Origin: Lentzea flava
Lineage (GTDB): Bacteria; Actinomycetota; Actinomycetes; Mycobacteriales; Pseudonocardiaceae
DNA length: 64,000 bases
NCBI RefSeq assembly: GCF_014648475.1
Contig: NZ_BMRE01000025.1
Span: forward strand, 54,560-118,559
Direction of reading: 5' to 3'
The position numbers and the translations under genes were made by a program. Below are positions 1 to 8,313 of the stretch, in pieces; the first letter of the stretch is position 1; every line of letters begins with the position of its first letter. The notes beneath the pieces are model-generated. The model made no database searches. It saw nothing but the letters and a program-made list of their open reading frames with translations, and had not been told where the DNA came from.

Positions 1-909
1 CTTCACCACGGTCGCGATGAACTCGTCGGCGACGTCCTCCGCGACGTAGACGCGCTCCACGCCCGCGCACGTCTGGCCGGCGTTCGACACCGCACCCCAG
101 ATCGCGGCCTCGGCGGCGGCGGTCAGGTCGGCGTCCGAGTCGACGATCAACGCGTCCTTGCCGCCGCACTCGACCAGCACCGGCGTCAGCGTCGACGCGC
201 ACGCGGCCATGACCCTCTTGCCGGTCCGCGTGGAACCGGTGAACGCGATCTTGTCGACGCCGGACGCGCACAGCGCCGCGCCCGTCTCACCGAAGCCCGT
301 GACCACCTGGAACACCGGGTACTCCGGCACCGCCTCGGCGAACGTCGACGCGAGGAACGTGCCCACGCCGGGTGTGTACTCCGAGGGCTTGAACACCACG
401 GCGTTGCCCGCGGCGAGCGCGTAGGAGATCGAACCCATCGGCGTGTGCGCGGGGTAGTTCCACGGCCCGATGACGCCGATGACGCCCAACGGCCGGTACT
501 CGAGCGTCGCGGTGTGGTTGAACATCAGCATGCCCGAGGACACCCGGCGCTTGCCCAGCACCCGGCCGGCGTGCCGGGCCGCCCAGTGCAGGTGGTCCAT
601 CACCAGCGCGATCTCGACGCGGGAGTCGTCGGCAGGCTTGCCGGTCTCCGCGCTGATCAGCGCGATGAACTCGTCGGCGCGCTGCGACAGCACTCTGCGC
701 CACGCGTCGAGCTTGGTCTTGCGCCCCTCGAAACCGAGGCCCGCCCACCACGCGGCGGCCTCACGCGCGGAGGACACGGCCTCCTCGACCTCGGCGGCCG
801 TGTGGATGGGGTGATGCGCGACGACCTCGCCCGTGCGCGGGTCCAGTGAGGCGAACCGCCGCTGCTCGCCATCGGCCGACAGCGCGCTGTCCGAAGCGGT
901 CTGCGTCAT
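1..909 (-). CDS. Aldehyde dehydrogenase family protein, 3' end outside window
   Basis: NAD(P)-dependent aldehyde dehydrogenase; the first 303 codons are present and the C-terminus lies beyond the left edge. The reading frame gives the family landmarks in order: the GPWNYP segment of the Rossmann fold, FKPSEYTPG, FTGSTRTGK (cofactor site), the general-base glutamate in VECGGKDALIV and the catalytic cysteine in NAGQTCAG. The ATG start is supported by GGAGGG seven bases upstream. The substrate cannot be told from the sequence; the family oxidises many aldehydes to acids. The next gene on the same strand (a lipoprotein) ends 78 bp upstream. Confidence 0.93.
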   Translation of the reverse strand, partial: MTQTASDSALSADGEQRRFASLDPRTGEVVAHHPIHTAAEVEEAVSSAREAAAWWAGLGFEGRKTKLDAWRRVLSQRADEFIALISAETGKPADDSRVEIALVMDHLHWAARHAGRVLGKRRVSSGMLMFNHTATLEYRPLGVIGVIGPWNYPAHTPMGSISYALAAGNAVVFKPSEYTPGVGTFLASTFAEAVPEYPVFQVVTGFGETGAALCASGVDKIAFTGSTRTGKRVMAACASTLTPVLVECGGKDALIVDSDADLTAAAEAAIWGAVSNAGQTCAGVERVYVAEDVADEFIATVVK

Positions 910-987
910 TGGGGCCCTCCCGGGTACTCGCCAGTAACCTCGACACTAACGCGTACTTGAAGAACTTTCAGCCCCCGCCTGGTCCCG

Positions 988-2013
988 TCAGGCGCTGGGC
1001 AGGCCGGGAAGCACGGCCTTGACGAACGCCTGCGCCGCCTGGCAGCGATCCAGTTCCTTGTTCTTCGAAGCTCCCACGCTGAACTCCGCGATCTCACCCG
1101 CGTCGCTCGAGTCCTTCGTGCGCACCAGGATGATCTCGCACGTGGGGAACGCGCCGTCCTTCAGCGCCTGGTAGCCCTTCACGCCGCCGCCGAGATCGAC
1201 CTCGGTGGACTTGGGGTCGAACTTGCCGTCCTTCGGAACGCGCGCGGTCTTGAACTCGAGCTGCATCTGCGCGCTCTGCCCCGTCCACGAGCACTGGTGC
1301 AGACCGAAGGCCAGCATCCGCGGCGAGGCGCCGAGAACCGGCGCGAGCGTCGCCTTGTCCACGGCCGTGCACGGGTCGACCTCGACCGGCGACCCCTTCG
1401 GCGGGTTGTACTTCTGCGGGTTGCCGCGCAGCTTGCGGACGGCGCCCTCGAGCACCTTGCGGCCCGGCTCGCACGGGTCGGACACGGCCTGGTCGCCGGA
1501 GCCCGTGCTCACCTGGACCCGCACGGCCTGCGCCGGGTTCTCCTGCGTCACGGCGCTGACGAAGCACGACGAGGTCAGCTTCTGCTCGCTGCTCTTGAGC
1601 CCGGCGACCTGCTTGGTGGCGTTCTTGACCTCCGTCGAGGTCAGCGAGTAGCCGATCTCCACCGTGAGGTTCAGGGTCTTGCCGGACTTGTCCTTCATGT
1701 AGTTCGAGCAGCGCGTGTAGTTGCTGCTCGTGTACTTCGCCGGCGTGCCGAGCGTCTGCAGGAGTTCCTTCTCCATCAGCGCACAGGGGAAGACCAGCCG
1801 CAACCGTTCCGCGGCGAACGCGGGGTCGATCGGCTTGCCCGGCTGCGCGGACGGCTTGACGGACGGATCGGTCGAGCTCGCGTCCGCTCCCGCCTGCACG
1901 GTGCGGCGCGGCGAGTTGGTCTTGGCGAGACCGGGACCGGTCGCGCAGCCGGCCATCAGCAGAGCAGCGGCGGCGACCACGGCCGTGGCACGAAAACGGA
2001 GCACGACGTGCAC
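988..2013 (-). CDS. Secreted lipoprotein with two DUF3558-like halves
   Basis: Predicted surface lipoprotein of about 341 residues. The N-terminus is a lipoprotein signal with hydrophobic run AVVAAAALLMAGC, where LMAGC is the lipobox. The mature part has two similar cysteine-containing halves; the second has the DUF3558 pattern DPCTAV...LG...CSW. DUF3558 proteins are common in actinomycetes and their function is unknown. I chose the GTG at 2013 because GAAGG lies eight bases upstream and it starts directly before the signal peptide; the longer ATG start at 2067 would add 18 unlikely residues. Two more DUF3558 lipoproteins occur in the ESX region (40538 and 46000). Confidence 0.85.
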   Translation of the reverse strand: MHVVLRFRATAVVAAAALLMAGCATGPGLAKTNSPRRTVQAGADASSTDPSVKPSAQPGKPIDPAFAAERLRLVFPCALMEKELLQTLGTPAKYTSSNYTRCSNYMKDKSGKTLNLTVEIGYSLTSTEVKNATKQVAGLKSSEQKLTSSCFVSAVTQENPAQAVRVQVSTGSGDQAVSDPCEPGRKVLEGAVRKLRGNPQKYNPPKGSPVEVDPCTAVDKATLAPVLGASPRMLAFGLHQCSWTGQSAQMQLEFKTARVPKDGKFDPKSTEVDLGGGVKGYQALKDGAFPTCEIILVRTKDSSDAGEIAEFSVGASKNKELDRCQAAQAFVKAVLPGLPSA

Positions 2014-2144
2014 GGTAGCGACCTTCGTGTGCGCTCGTGGGCAGTACCCCGAGTTACTCCGTGGCACATGTCACGCAGCGCTACGGGAACGATTCAGAAG
2101 ATCAACGCGATGTACCTGGTGAAGACCCCGAGAGAAGGAGAGAC

Positions 2145-2237
2145 GTGCGCAACCGAATTCGCCGCGCATTCAACTGGCTCGACGCGTGGACGATCGAGGC
2201 CTTCAACCCCGTTTTCCCCGGTCGTCCCCAGTCGTAG
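2145..2237 (+). CDS. 30-residue microprotein, unknown function
   Basis: A GTG-started ORF encoding about 30 residues, beginning VRNRIRRAFNWLDAW and ending PGRPQS. The case for translation is a very good ribosome binding site (AGAAGGAGA directly upstream) and a sensible composition: a basic, amphipathic N-terminal helix with two tryptophans. It ends one base before the stop of the convergent small membrane protein gene at 2238. I do not recognise a family. It could be a regulatory or membrane-associated peptide, but that is speculation. Confidence 0.5.
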   Translation: MRNRIRRAFNWLDAWTIEAFNPVFPGRPQS

Positions 2238-2459
2238 TCAGCCCTTGCCCGTTTTCGCGAACTGAGGCCGCAGCGTCGCCCACGCGGCGAACACCGCCGC
2301 CAGCACCACCATGGCGATGCCGGCCCACAGGTTGATGTTGACCCCTTCGGCCTTCCTCAGGTCGTCCTCGGACGTGAAGCCGAGACCGACGACGACCAGT
2401 ACAACGCCGTACAGGCCGAAGAGGAAAGCGATGATCACTCGCAGGTCGAACAACCTCAT
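2238..2459 (-). CDS. Small two-helix membrane protein, partner of the symporter
   Basis: A 73-residue protein with two hydrophobic helices (about residues 8-28 and 42-62) separated by a charged loop. It lies 11 bp downstream of the sodium:solute symporter gene on the same strand. Small two-helix proteins commonly follow SSS-family symporters in bacteria, so a role in transporter assembly or stability is likely but inferred. The ATG is unambiguous, since the ORF upstream of it is only an out-of-frame shadow of the symporter. Confidence 0.8.
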   Translation of the reverse strand: MRLFDLRVIIAFLFGLYGVVLVVVGLGFTSEDDLRKAEGVNINLWAGIAMVVLAAVFAAWATLRPQFAKTGKG

Positions 2460-2470
2460 GACGGCCTCCC

Positions 2471-4162
2471 TCAGCCGAAGATGATGTAGAGAACGGTCGT
2501 CAGCGCCAGCACTCCGCCGCCGAGCAGGGCGGGCGAGCGGTACCAGCCCGCGTCCTCGCCGGTGGTGGCGTGCGAACGGTCTTCCTTCGGCGTCAGGCTG
2601 TAGACCAGCCCGACCAGCTCGCTGTCCGGCTTGGGCCGCGTGACGAGGCTGACCGCGACGCTCACCACGACGTCCACGGCGAACGCGAGACCCGCGCCGA
2701 GGAAGCTCGCGCCCTGGCCAGGCAGCTCCAGCCACTTGATGCCGAACGACGGCTCCGAGATCGCGTAGATGAACATCGCGGTGAACGTGCCCGCGAGCAG
2801 ACCCACCCATCCGGCGGTGGGGGTCATCCGCTTCCAGAACATGCCGACGATGAACGTCGCGAACAGCGGCGCGTTGAAGAACGAGAACAGCGCCTGGATG
2901 TAGTCCATGATGTTGGACCCGCCGAGCGCCGCCGCGATGAACGCCGTGCCGATGGCGAGCACACACGCACCGACCGTCGCCAGGCGTCCGACGCGCAGGT
3001 AGTACTCGTCCGGCCGGTCCTTCTTGATGTAGTCCTGCCACAGGTCGTACGTGAAGACCGTGTTGAACGAGCTGACGTTCGCCGCCACACCGGCCATGAA
3101 GCTCGCCAGCAGACCCGTGATCGCGATGCCGAGGATGCCGTTGGGCAGCAGGTCGCGCATCAGCAACGGCAGCACGTTGTTGTAGACCACGCCGCTGCTC
3201 GTGTCGCCCGCCTTGAGCTGCGCCATCTCCGGCACGATCACCGCAGCGATGATGCCGGGGATGACGATGACCGCGGGAATGAGCGCCTTCGGGTACGCAC
3301 CGATGATCGGCGTGCGCTTGGCCGCCGACATCGACTTCGCGCTCATCGCGCGCTGCACCTCGGCGAAGTTCGTCGTCCAGTACCCGAACGACAACACGAA
3401 CCCAAGACCGAACACCAGCCCGATGACGCTCCACACCGGGTTGTCGATGCCGGTGAGCTCCGTCGCGGGCCACGCGCTGAGCTGCTCCTTGTCGGTCACC
3501 TTGTCGACAATCCCCTGCCAGCCCCCGACCTTGATCAGGCCGAGGATGGTGATCGGCGCCAGCGCGGCCACGATCACGAAGAACTGCAGCACCTCGTTGT
3601 AGATCGCCGCGCTCAGACCGCCCAGCGTCGTGTAGGCGAGCACGACGAGCGCCGCGACCACGATCGACACCGGCAACGGCCACCCGAGCAGTGCGTCGAT
3701 GATCACCGCGAGCGCGAACAGGTTGATGCCCGCGATCAGGATCTGCGCGACCGCGAAGCTGATGGCGTTGACGAGGTGAGCCGGCTTGCCGAACCGACGG
3801 CGCATGAACTCGGGAACGCTGCGCACCTTGGAGCCGTAGTAGAACGGCATCATCACCAGACCGAGGAACACCATCGCGGGGATGGCACCGATCCAGTAGT
3901 AGTGCACGGTCGCCATGCCGTACTGGGCGCCGTTGGCCGTCATGCCCATCAGTTCGAGCGCACCGAGGTTCGCGCTGATGAACGCGAGACCGGTGACCCA
4001 CGCCGGCAGCGACCGTCCGGACAGCAGGAAGTCGAGGCTGGAAGAGACGGATCGTCGCGCCATCACGCCGATGCCGAGCACCACGACGAAGTAGATGACG
4101 AGCAACGCGTAGTCGATCGGTCCCGCGTCAAGCCGCAGGTCCGCCTCGGCCAACACTCGCAC
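2471..4162 (-). CDS. Sodium:solute symporter (SSS/SLC5 family)
   Basis: Integral membrane cotransporter of about 563 residues with the usual 12-14 hydrophobic helices. Visible SSS landmarks are the early FLLSGRSLPAWVTG segment, the ISANLGALELMGM helix, the YYWIGAIPAMVFL helix and the FNTVFTYDLWQDYI loop. The family couples sodium entry to uptake of sugars, amino acids, organic acids or vitamins; I cannot name the solute. The likely start is GTG 4162, preceded by GGGAGG; an upstream GTG at 4198 would add 12 residues without a good binding site. It forms a two-gene unit with the small membrane protein at 2238. Confidence 0.93.
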   Translation of the reverse strand: MRVLAEADLRLDAGPIDYALLVIYFVVVLGIGVMARRSVSSSLDFLLSGRSLPAWVTGLAFISANLGALELMGMTANGAQYGMATVHYYWIGAIPAMVFLGLVMMPFYYGSKVRSVPEFMRRRFGKPAHLVNAISFAVAQILIAGINLFALAVIIDALLGWPLPVSIVVAALVVLAYTTLGGLSAAIYNEVLQFFVIVAALAPITILGLIKVGGWQGIVDKVTDKEQLSAWPATELTGIDNPVWSVIGLVFGLGFVLSFGYWTTNFAEVQRAMSAKSMSAAKRTPIIGAYPKALIPAVIVIPGIIAAVIVPEMAQLKAGDTSSGVVYNNVLPLLMRDLLPNGILGIAITGLLASFMAGVAANVSSFNTVFTYDLWQDYIKKDRPDEYYLRVGRLATVGACVLAIGTAFIAAALGGSNIMDYIQALFSFFNAPLFATFIVGMFWKRMTPTAGWVGLLAGTFTAMFIYAISEPSFGIKWLELPGQGASFLGAGLAFAVDVVVSVAVSLVTRPKPDSELVGLVYSLTPKEDRSHATTGEDAGWYRSPALLGGGVLALTTVLYIIFG

Positions 4163-4335
4163 GGCCCACCTCCCAAGACTTCCAACAAAGTCGAACACAA
4201 ACGACCAGGAGGGGACACTACTCCAGGTGCGCGACTTCTTACCCCGTGTGCGTGATCACGAAACCACGACCTGAGTTGGTGTGCTCATCAGAAATGGGGT
4301 GCGGCGGGTTCCCGCACCGCCCCACACTGCCCCTC

Positions 4336-4896
4336 GTGATCGAGCTTCCCGACGACCTCCGCGACAAGATCGAGACCCACCTCGCCGAGGGTGACGTTCT
4401 CCTCGCGCGGTTCTGGCTGCGCCGGCACTGTCCGCAGACGGTCAGCTCGGATGAGGTCGACGACACGCTCCTGGCCCTGGCCGAGAGCAAGGGACTCCCG
4501 ATCGCCTGCACGTGCTGCGGCGAGCCGGGAGCCGTGTTCCGGCCGCACCTCGTCCTGAACCCGACGTGTGAGCGTTGCGCAGCGCAGCGGAGGACGTGGA
4601 CGTGCCCCGAGTGCGGGAGCCAGATCGAGTACGACGCGGACGCCGGGTGCAGCAGCTGTTCGAGCTGCGAGGCCAGGCCGCTCTGGGAGGCGCTGCCGCA
4701 GTCCGTCCGCGACGAGATCGGGGAGATGGTCGACAACGACCGCGCGATCCCGTCGATCTACCGGCTGATGGAGCTGGACGGCGGCAAGCGCCCCAACACC
4801 GAGTACATGCGGATGGTCAGCTACCGCATGCGCCTGCGGCGCGCTGATCAGAACAGGCGGAACTCGTCCGGCTCGATCCCGCGCAACGCGTCGTAG
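4336..4896 (+). CDS. Hypothetical zinc-ribbon-like protein overlapping nucS
   Basis: Protein of about 186 residues with no family I recognise. It begins VIELPDDLRDKIETHL, then has several cysteine pairs (CTCC, CERC, CPECGS, CSSCSSC) that look like one or two zinc ribbons, then a helical C-terminus. The start is uncertain: GTG 4336 begins a natural-looking globular sequence, but GTG 4246 and ATG 4294 are in frame and none has a good binding site. Its last 49 bases overlap, antisense, the 3' end of nucS, including the codons for the NucS C-terminal tail. A nucleic-acid role is possible from the ribbons but unproven. Confidence 0.7.
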   Translation: MIELPDDLRDKIETHLAEGDVLLARFWLRRHCPQTVSSDEVDDTLLALAESKGLPIACTCCGEPGAVFRPHLVLNPTCERCAAQRRTWTCPECGSQIEYDADAGCSSCSSCEARPLWEALPQSVRDEIGEMVDNDRAIPSIYRLMELDGGKRPNTEYMRMVSYRMRLRRADQNRRNSSGSIPRNAS

Positions 4897-5507
4897 TCCA
4901 GCACCACGCACCGGATCCCGCGGTCTTCGGCCAACGTCCGCGCCTGCGGCTTGATCTGCTGCGCGGCGAACACACCCTGCACCGGCGCGAGCAACGGGTC
5001 GCGGTTGAGCAGCTCCAGGTACCGGGTCAGCTGCTCGACACCGTCGATCTCACCCCGCCGCTTGATCTCCACGGCGACCGAGGCCCCGGAGGCGTCGCGG
5101 CACATCAGGTCGACGGGACCGATGGCGGTCGGGTACTCGCGGCGCACCAGGGTCCAGCCCTCGCCCAGCGTCGTGACGTGTTCGGCGAGCAGCTTCTGCA
5201 GGTCCGCCTCGACGCCGTCCTTCTGCAGGCCGGGTTCGGGGCCGAGCTCGTGCTTGGAGTCGTGCATCACCTCTTCGAGGGTGATGATCAGCTTCTCCCC
5301 CGCCTTGTTCTGCACGGTCCAGATGTCCGGGTCCTCGATCAGCCAGCAGGGCGGGCTCATCCAGTTCAACGGCTTGTAGGCACGGTCGTCGGAGTGGATC
5401 GACACCGAGCCGTCTGCCTTGATCAGCAGCAGTCGCTGAGCCATCGGCAGATGGGCGGTGAGTCGTCCTACGTAGTCGACCTGGCAGCGAGCGATGACGA
5501 GACGCAC
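4848..5507 (-). CDS. nucS: Endonuclease NucS (EndoMS), mismatch repair
   Basis: Homologue of NucS/EndoMS, the mismatch-specific endonuclease that replaces MutS/MutL in many actinobacteria. 219 residues with a GTG start. The N-terminal half (RLVIARCQVDYVGRL, DRAYKPLNWMSPP) is the dimerisation/DNA-binding domain. The C-terminal half is a PD-(D/E)XK nuclease: the catalytic residues fall in GPVDLMCRD and AVEIKRRGEIDGVEQL. The protein ends EFRLF, resembling the terminal sliding-clamp binding tail of the family. It is divergent from the NUDIX gene (54 bp apart) and its 3' end overlaps the convergent zinc-ribbon gene by 49 bp. Confidence 0.95.
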   Translation of the reverse strand: MRLVIARCQVDYVGRLTAHLPMAQRLLLIKADGSVSIHSDDRAYKPLNWMSPPCWLIEDPDIWTVQNKAGEKLIITLEEVMHDSKHELGPEPGLQKDGVEADLQKLLAEHVTTLGEGWTLVRREYPTAIGPVDLMCRDASGASVAVEIKRRGEIDGVEQLTRYLELLNRDPLLAPVQGVFAAQQIKPQARTLAEDRGIRCVVLDYDALRGIEPDEFRLF

Positions 5508-5561
5508 CGCGACAGGCTACGGGGTGTGTCCAGAAACGGGTCGTTAGGTACGGTCCGTGGC

Positions 5562-6098
5562 GTGGAGACCCTTGGCACCCGTCAGGTGTACGCAAACCCG
5601 TGGATGGCCGTTCGCGAGGACGAGATCCGTCGTGCGGACGGCACGAACGGCATCTACGGCGTGGTCGAGAAGCCGGACTTCGCCCTGATCATCCCGCTGG
5701 ACGGCGAACGCGTGCGGCTCGTCGAGCAGTACCGGTACCCCATCGGGATGCGGCGCTGGGAGTTCCCCCAGGGCACGGCGCCCGACCGGGAGGACTCCGA
5801 CCCGGTCGAGCTCGCCGCCCGCGAACTCCGCGAGGAAACGGGTCTGCGCGCGGGCAGGATGATCGAGCTCGGCGTGCTGGACGTGGCGCCGGGCATGTCG
5901 TCGCAGCGCGGGCGGGTGTTCCTCGCCACCGAGCTGACCGAGGGCTTCCACGAGCGGGAGCACGAGGAGCAGGACATGCGCTCGGCGTGGTTCCCGCGTG
6001 CCGACCTCGAGACGATGATCGCGAAGAGCGAGATCACCGACGCCCAGTCGATCGCCGCCTACACGCTCCTCCTGCTGCACGAACACTCGCAACCCTAG
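5562..6098 (+). CDS. NUDIX hydrolase, ADP-ribose pyrophosphatase type
   Basis: 178-residue NUDIX protein. The NUDIX box is visible from GTAPDREDSDP to the core RELREETGL, binding the metal that activates water for cleavage of a nucleoside diphosphate linked to another moiety. The residues before the box (ALIIPLDGERVRLVEQYRYP) and WEFPQG match the ADP-ribose/ADP-sugar pyrophosphatase group. GTG 5562 is the likely start. Its TAG stop is interleaved with the stop of the convergent AraC-type gene in a CTAG palindrome at 6095-6098. Confidence 0.88.
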   Translation: METLGTRQVYANPWMAVREDEIRRADGTNGIYGVVEKPDFALIIPLDGERVRLVEQYRYPIGMRRWEFPQGTAPDREDSDPVELAARELREETGLRAGRMIELGVLDVAPGMSSQRGRVFLATELTEGFHEREHEEQDMRSAWFPRADLETMIAKSEITDAQSIAAYTLLLLHEHSQP

Positions 6099-7030
6099 TT
6101 CTGGCAGCCCTGAAAGGCCGCCCGGTAGGCGTTCGGCGAAGTCCCGGCGATCCTCTTGAACCTGTCGCGGAACGCCGTGGCCGAGCCGAACCCGACCCTG
6201 CTCGCGATCAGCTCCACCGAGTCCCTGGTCGTCTCCAGCAGGTGCTGCGCCTGACGCACCCGCGCCCGGTGCAACCACTGCAACGGCGTCGTCCCGGTCT
6301 GCTCGCGGAACCGCCGGTTCAGCGTCCGCGTGCTCATGCCCGCCTGCCGCGCCAGGTCGTCCAGCGTCAGGTCACGCGAGGCGTTGGCCTCCATCCACAG
6401 CAACAACGGTTCGAGCTCCGCTCCCTGCGGCGCCACCGGCGGCGTCACGATGAACTGCGCCTGCCCGCCTTCTCTCTCAAGGGGCATCACGGCGAACCGC
6501 GCCGCATCGGCCGCCACCGCCGACCCGTGGTCGCGCCGGATCATGTGCAGGCACAGGTCCAGCCCGGCCGCGGCGCCCGCCGACGTCAGGAACTGCCCGT
6601 TGTCCACGTAGAGCACGTCCGGGTCGACCTCGAGAGCCGGAAACCGCGCCGCCAGCTCCGCGGCTCCGAGCCAGTGCGTGGTCACCCGCAACCCGTCCAG
6701 CAGGCCGGTGGCCGCGAACACGAACGCCCCCGTGCAGATCGACGCGATCCGCGCACCTCTCGCCGCGGCCTGCCGCAGCGCCTCGATCAACCGCTCGGGC
6801 ACGACGAGGCCCGGATCGTGGCCCGGCAGCACAATCGTGTCCACTTCGGACAGCAACTCCAAGCCGTGCGGCACTTTCAGCTCGAAGCAGCCCGCGTCGA
6901 CGGTCCTCTTCGGACCGCAGACCCGGACCCGGTAGCGCCCGCTCCAGTTGAACGCGTCGACCGGCGTCGCGAAGTCGAACGGGACGACGCTGTCCATCGC
7001 CACCACAGCCACCTCGTGCACGTCCACCAC
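6095..7030 (-). CDS. GlxA-type transcriptional regulator (DJ-1/PfpI + AraC HTH)
   Basis: About 311 residues. The N-terminal half is a DJ-1/PfpI-like domain: VDVHEVAVVAMDSVVPFD at the start and the nucleophile-elbow region SICTGAFVFAATGLLDG. The C-terminal half is an AraC pair of helix-turn-helices (LTLDDLARQAGMSTRTLNRR and VELIASRVGFGSATAFRDRF). Family members are cytosolic transcription factors, often activators. It is divergent from the small membrane protein at 7109 (78 bp apart), the most likely target. Two adjacent in-frame GTG codons (7030, 7027) are the candidate starts; neither has a clear binding site. Confidence 0.9.
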   Translation of the reverse strand: MVDVHEVAVVAMDSVVPFDFATPVDAFNWSGRYRVRVCGPKRTVDAGCFELKVPHGLELLSEVDTIVLPGHDPGLVVPERLIEALRQAAARGARIASICTGAFVFAATGLLDGLRVTTHWLGAAELAARFPALEVDPDVLYVDNGQFLTSAGAAAGLDLCLHMIRRDHGSAVAADAARFAVMPLEREGGQAQFIVTPPVAPQGAELEPLLLWMEANASRDLTLDDLARQAGMSTRTLNRRFREQTGTTPLQWLHRARVRQAQHLLETTRDSVELIASRVGFGSATAFRDRFKRIAGTSPNAYRAAFQGCQN

Positions 7031-7108
7031 GGTAGCTGGCGAGAATCCGTTGGAACATGGCATTCCAGCCAGTTTTGAAACGATCACCCCGGTCCTACCG
7101 TCAGGACC

Positions 7109-7516
7109 ATGAGCAAGCTGTTCCTCTCGCTGCACGTCCTCGCGGCCATCATCGCGATCGGCCCGGTCACGGTGGCAGCCAGCATGTTCCCGAAAGCCGT
7201 GACCGGCAACGGCAACCCCGAGCTGCTGCACCGGATCTGCCGGGTCTACGCCCTGATCGGCATCTCGGTGCCGGTCTTCGGGTTCGCGACGGCCGGCGTG
7301 ATGGGCGTGACCGGCCACCCGTGGGTGATCGTCTCGATCGCGCTCACCACCGCCGCCGCGTTCGTGCTGGCCCTGAAAATCCTTCCCGGCCAGGAGAAAG
7401 CGATCAGGACCAAGGACGTCAAGCACCTGGCCGTGTACACGGGCGTCTTCAACCTGCTCTGGGCGACCGTGACGGTGCTGATGATCCTCCGGCCGGGCTC
7501 GACGACGGGTGCTTAG
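7109..7516 (+). CDS. Small integral membrane protein, DUF2269-like
   Basis: 135 residues, four hydrophobic helices; begins MSKLFLSLHVLAAIIAIGP, the conserved His-containing first helix seen in DUF2269-type proteins. Function unknown. It lies divergently next to an AraC-type regulator. Its TAG stop overlaps the TAA stop of the convergent SDR gene in TTAG (7513-7516). Confidence 0.8.
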   Translation: MSKLFLSLHVLAAIIAIGPVTVAASMFPKAVTGNGNPELLHRICRVYALIGISVPVFGFATAGVMGVTGHPWVIVSIALTTAAAFVLALKILPGQEKAIRTKDVKHLAVYTGVFNLLWATVTVLMILRPGSTTGA

Positions 7517-8211
7517 CGCTGCGACACCGGCCGAACCACGATCTCGTTGACGTCGACCTCGGCGGGCTGCGAGATCGCGTACGCGATGGCGTCACCGATC
7601 GCCGACGCCGGCAGGGCGATCTTGCGGAAGTCCTCCATCAACGACGTCGCGTAGTCCTCGGTGATGGTGTCCGCCAGCTCGGACTCCGTGACACCCGGCG
7701 AGATCACGGTCACCCGCAGGTCGTCGCGCTCCTGCCGCAGCCCCTCGGACAGCGCCCACACCGCGTACTTCGTCGCGCAGTACACGGCAGCCGTCGGCAT
7801 GACCATGTGCGCGGCGATCGAGGCGACGTTCACGATGTGCCCACCATCGGCGAACCGGGGCAGCACCGCGGCGATGCCGTTCAGCACGCCGCGGATGTTC
7901 ACGTCCACCATGCGGTCCCACTCGTCGACCTTCAACGAACTCATGAGGGACAACGGCATCACGCCCGCGTTGTTCACCAGCACGTCGACCCGGCCGTACC
8001 GTTCGACCGCTGCGTCCACAAAGGACTGAAAGGATTCCCGCGAGGTCACGTCCAGCGGCGCGTAGGCACCACCGATCTCCGAAGCCAACGCCTCCAGCCG
8101 ATCGACCCGGCGCGCCCCGAGGAACACCTGGTGCCCGGCCGCGGCCAGCACACGGGCCGTGGCCTCGCCGATACCGCTGGAAGCTCCACTGATCAACACA
8201 ACTTTGCTCAT
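7513..8211 (-). CDS. Short-chain dehydrogenase/reductase
   Basis: 232-residue classical SDR. The NAD(P) site is GASSGIGEATA, followed by the structural VNNAG; the catalytic Ser is in NVASIAA and the Tyr/Lys pair in YCATKYAV. An Arg-rich segment after the first strand (GARRVDRLEAL) suggests NADP preference. The substrate is unknown. The XRE regulator starts 102 bp away on the opposite strand; such XRE proteins frequently control an adjacent SDR, so this is a plausible regulator-target pair. The ATG at 8211 starts directly at the Rossmann strand. Confidence 0.92.
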   Translation of the reverse strand: MSKVVLISGASSGIGEATARVLAAAGHQVFLGARRVDRLEALASEIGGAYAPLDVTSRESFQSFVDAAVERYGRVDVLVNNAGVMPLSLMSSLKVDEWDRMVDVNIRGVLNGIAAVLPRFADGGHIVNVASIAAHMVMPTAAVYCATKYAVWALSEGLRQERDDLRVTVISPGVTESELADTITEDYATSLMEDFRKIALPASAIGDAIAYAISQPAEVDVNEIVVRPVSQR

Positions 8212-8313
8212 GGCCACAACGATGGCCAGCGCGAACGACGCCAACCAGGACACCTTCTCCCTAGGTGTGACACACCCGGGCAGCACGCGCGGAAGACGAA
8301 TACCCTCGACCAC

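Noticed and set aside
2238..4001. 587-residue minus-strand ORF containing the small membrane protein
   Set aside because: Only its last 73 codons look coding; the rest is an out-of-frame reading of the symporter gene.
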